NCBI GenBank assembly: GCA_035266225.1
Contig: DATFNV010000332.1
Coordinates: 1 to 15,491 of the forward strand
DNA length: 15,491 nucleotides
Source: DATFNV01 sp035266225
GTDB lineage: Bacteria; Planctomycetota; Planctomycetia; Gemmatales; Gemmataceae
Reading direction: 5' to 3'
Every line of letters starts with the position of its first letter. Position 1 is the stretch's first letter. The notes below the pieces were generated by a model. The model was not told where the DNA came from and made no database searches. It saw only the letters and a list, made by a program, of their open reading frames with translations. Below are positions 14,228 to 15,491 of this stretch, in pieces. The position numbers were made by a program, and so were the translations under genes.

Positions 14228-14818
14228 ATGGCGGACGCGGCAGTCGGACCCATCGGTTGGGAAAGGGCGCTCATGGCAGCGGAAAAGGTCAAGGAGCGGT
14301 TGCGGAGGGCGACCAAGGCGCTTGACGACGCTGCCGTGCCGTATGCCGTCGCCGGTGGCAACGCCGTCGCCGAGTGGGTGGCCAGGGCTGATGAGGGAGC
14401 CGTTCGCAATACGCGAGATGTCGATCTCTTGATCCGCCGCATCGACCTGCCCGCCGCCCGAGCTGCGCTCGAAGCAGCCGGGTTCGTTTATTATCAACTC
14501 CTCGACGTGGATATGTTCATTGATGGCCCCCAAGGTCGGCCGAGTGAAGCCGTTCACATTCTCTTCGCTGGCGAGAAGGTGCGGCCGGACTACGAGCATG
14601 CGTCGCCGGATCTCGACGAATCGGAGCGGGCCGCCGAGTTTCAGGTGACGAAGCTCCAGGCACTGATCAAGATGAAGCTGATCGCCTGGCGCGACAAGGA
14701 CCGGACTCACCTGCGCGACCTGATCGGCGTCGGCCTCATCGACGCGACCTGGCCGGCCCGCTTCCCGCCGCCGCTCGGCGAGCGATTGCAGCAATTGCTC
14801 GACGACCCAAACGGGTGA
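14228..14818 (+). CDS. MNT/AbiEii-like nucleotidyltransferase
   Basis: A 196-residue nucleotidyltransferase-fold protein. Pol-beta-type motifs are visible: VPYAVAGGNAVAEWV (Gly-Gly at 43-44) followed by RNTRDVDLLI with the metal-binding Asp64 and Asp66. A third acidic region lies around DVDMFIDG. A helical C-terminal part (VTKLQALIKMKLIAWRDKDR, then HLRDLI) is typical of the minimal and AbiEii-like nucleotidyltransferases, which act in toxin-antitoxin and phage-defence modules by adding nucleotides to RNA or protein. No HEPN or AbiEi partner is adjacent, so the module, if any, is incomplete here. The start ATG 14228 follows GAAGGAAG at 14213-14220. It may be co-transcribed with the Uma2 and rhuM genes. 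Confidence 0.83.
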   Translation: MADAAVGPIGWERALMAAEKVKERLRRATKALDDAAVPYAVAGGNAVAEWVARADEGAVRNTRDVDLLIRRIDLPAARAALEAAGFVYYQLLDVDMFIDGPQGRPSEAVHILFAGEKVRPDYEHASPDLDESERAAEFQVTKLQALIKMKLIAWRDKDRTHLRDLIGVGLIDATWPARFPPPLGERLQQLLDDPNG

Positions 14819-14848
14819 CGGTTCACTACTTCGCCGGGGAGAGAGATC

Positions 14849-15397
14849 ATGAGCGGCGAACTTGTGCCAGCCGATCCGGGCGAGTTCCTCTTCTACCAGA
14901 CCGACGACGGGCAGGCGCGCATTCAGGTCCGCGTCGAAGGGGAAACCGTCTGGCTCTCCCAGAAGGTGATGGCCGAGTTGTTCCAGAAGGACGTTCGGAC
15001 GATCAGCGAACACATCCGCAACATCTTCGACGAGGGCGAACTCCAGGAGGCGGCAGTTATCCGGAATTTCCGGATAACTGCCGCCGACAGGAAGCAGTAC
15101 GACACTCAGCACTACAACCTGGATGTCATCATCTCTGTGGGTTACCGCGTCAAGTCCTTACGTGGCACGCAGTTCCGCATCTGGGCCACGCAACGGCTGC
15201 GGGAGTTCATCATCAAAGGATTCACGATGGACGACGACCGGCTCAAGCGGGCCGGCGGCGGCAACTACTTCGACGAACTGCTCGACCGCATCCGCGACAT
15301 CCGCTCGTCCGAACGAGTCTTCTGGCGGAAGGTGCTGGACATCTACGCCACTGGTGTGCTACCCAAAAACCGGTCCAGGTGGTATGAGAGTCTCTGA
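14849..15397 (+). pseudogene. rhuM: rhuM-family gene truncated by an IS3-type insertion
   Basis: The frame encodes 182 residues, but only about the first 168 are native. They match the RhuM (virulence RhuM/Fic-DOC-associated) family: FLFYQTDDGQARIQVRVEGE, TVWLSQKVMAELFQKDVRTI, SEHIRNIF, HYNLDVIISVGYRVKS, GTQFRIWATQRLREFIIKGF and ERVFWRKVLDIYATGV. Full-length family members are about 330 residues and continue from DIYAT into a helical C-terminal half. Here the reading instead enters LPKNRSRWYESL and stops, in sequence that looks like an insertion-sequence end. About half the protein is therefore missing and the product is unlikely to be functional. The start ATG 14849 follows GGGGAGAGAGA at 14836-14846. 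Residues 68-80 are encoded by a perfect DNA palindrome. The function of RhuM is poorly known. Confidence 0.85.
15049..15085. repeat. Perfect 37-base palindrome within rhuM
   Basis: Two 18-base arms (15049-15066 and 15068-15085) are exact reverse complements around a single central T; the left arm begins GGCGGCAGTTATCCGGAA. It lies in coding sequence. Both strands read nearly the same peptide, AAVIRNFRITAA on the plus strand and AAVIRKFRITAA on the minus strand. It could be a protein-binding operator, a recombination target or an RNA hairpin. Confidence 0.97.
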
Positions 15398-15491
15398 CGC
15401 CCCTCAGGGGCAGGAGACGAACGATGAAGCGACACACGGCGGAAGAGATCATCCCCAAGCTGCGCCAGGTCGAGGCCGACCTCGCCCAGGG
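15355..15491 (+). mobile_element. Left end of an IS3-family insertion sequence, runs off window
   Basis: Similarity to rhuM stops near 15354. From there the sequence TGTGCTACCCAAAAACCGGT looks like an IS3-family terminal inverted repeat: it starts TG, then C-rich, then AAAAACCGG. It leads to a transposase orfA starting at 15424. The exact boundary could be 15353, 15355 or 15357. The right end and any target duplication lie outside the window. A small hairpin GCCCC-TCA-GGGGC (15399-15411) precedes the orfA ribosome binding site. Confidence 0.75.
15424..15491 (+). CDS. IS3-family transposase OrfA, 3' end outside window
   Basis: The visible 22 residues, MKRHTAEEIIPKLRQVEADL and AQ, match the start of IS3-family OrfA proteins of the 'KRxHTxEEIIxKLRxxExxLAxG' type, a helix-turn-helix DNA-binding protein usually fused to OrfB by programmed frameshift. 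GGAGA at 15413-15417 is the ribosome binding site. Only the N-terminus is visible, so whether the element is intact cannot be judged. Confidence 0.8.
   Translation, partial: MKRHTAEEIIPKLRQVEADLAQ

Overview
The window looks like a chromosomal piece of a GC-rich planctomycete, most likely a Gemmata-type member of the Gemmataceae. This is inference. It rests on a DUF1559 pseudopilin-like gene followed by a tiny lipoprotein, a pair of large BatA/VWA membrane proteins, a Uma2 (DUF820) nuclease with a coiled-coil tail, a tetrahydromethanopterin (H4MPT) biosynthesis gene, and many GC-rich palindromic repeats, several with the core GTTTAGCGGC.

Layout. (1) Bases 1-767 hold the 3' part of a transglutaminase-like protein. 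After a 271-base spacer comes a membrane-anchored BamE/SmpA-like protein (1039-1452). (2) Bases 1477-4632 hold pabB, then a DUF447 gene, then the gene for beta-RFAP synthase, all on the plus strand. PabB makes the precursor of p-aminobenzoate, which beta-RFAP synthase condenses with PRPP in the first committed step of H4MPT synthesis, so this reads as one pathway block. A 126-base nested palindrome sits between pabB and the DUF447 gene. (3) Bases 4702-6465 hold three minus-strand genes: a DUF1559 pseudopilin-like protein, a 57-residue lipoprotein and a STAS-domain protein. They converge on the H4MPT block across a strong hairpin. (4) A 508-base divergent spacer (6466-6973) carries promoter-like elements and a hairpin with a T tract. 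(5) Bases 6974-12156 hold two large BatA/VWA membrane proteins overlapping by ATGA, then a small protein with a possible helix-turn-helix. (6) Bases 12305-13219 encode a BtuF-like substrate-binding-fold protein without a signal peptide. (7) Bases 13474-15491 look like accessory DNA: a Uma2 nuclease, a MNT/AbiEii-like nucleotidyltransferase, and a rhuM gene cut off by the left end of an IS3-family element whose orfA runs off the window.

The most notable signals are the pabB-DUF447-beta-RFAP synthase grouping, and a family of palindromic repeats that sit at gene ends. In two cases the repeats encode the last residues of a protein, and in one they provide a spurious upstream ATG. A perfect 37-base palindrome also lies inside the truncated rhuM gene. 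No CRISPR array, tRNA or rRNA was seen.
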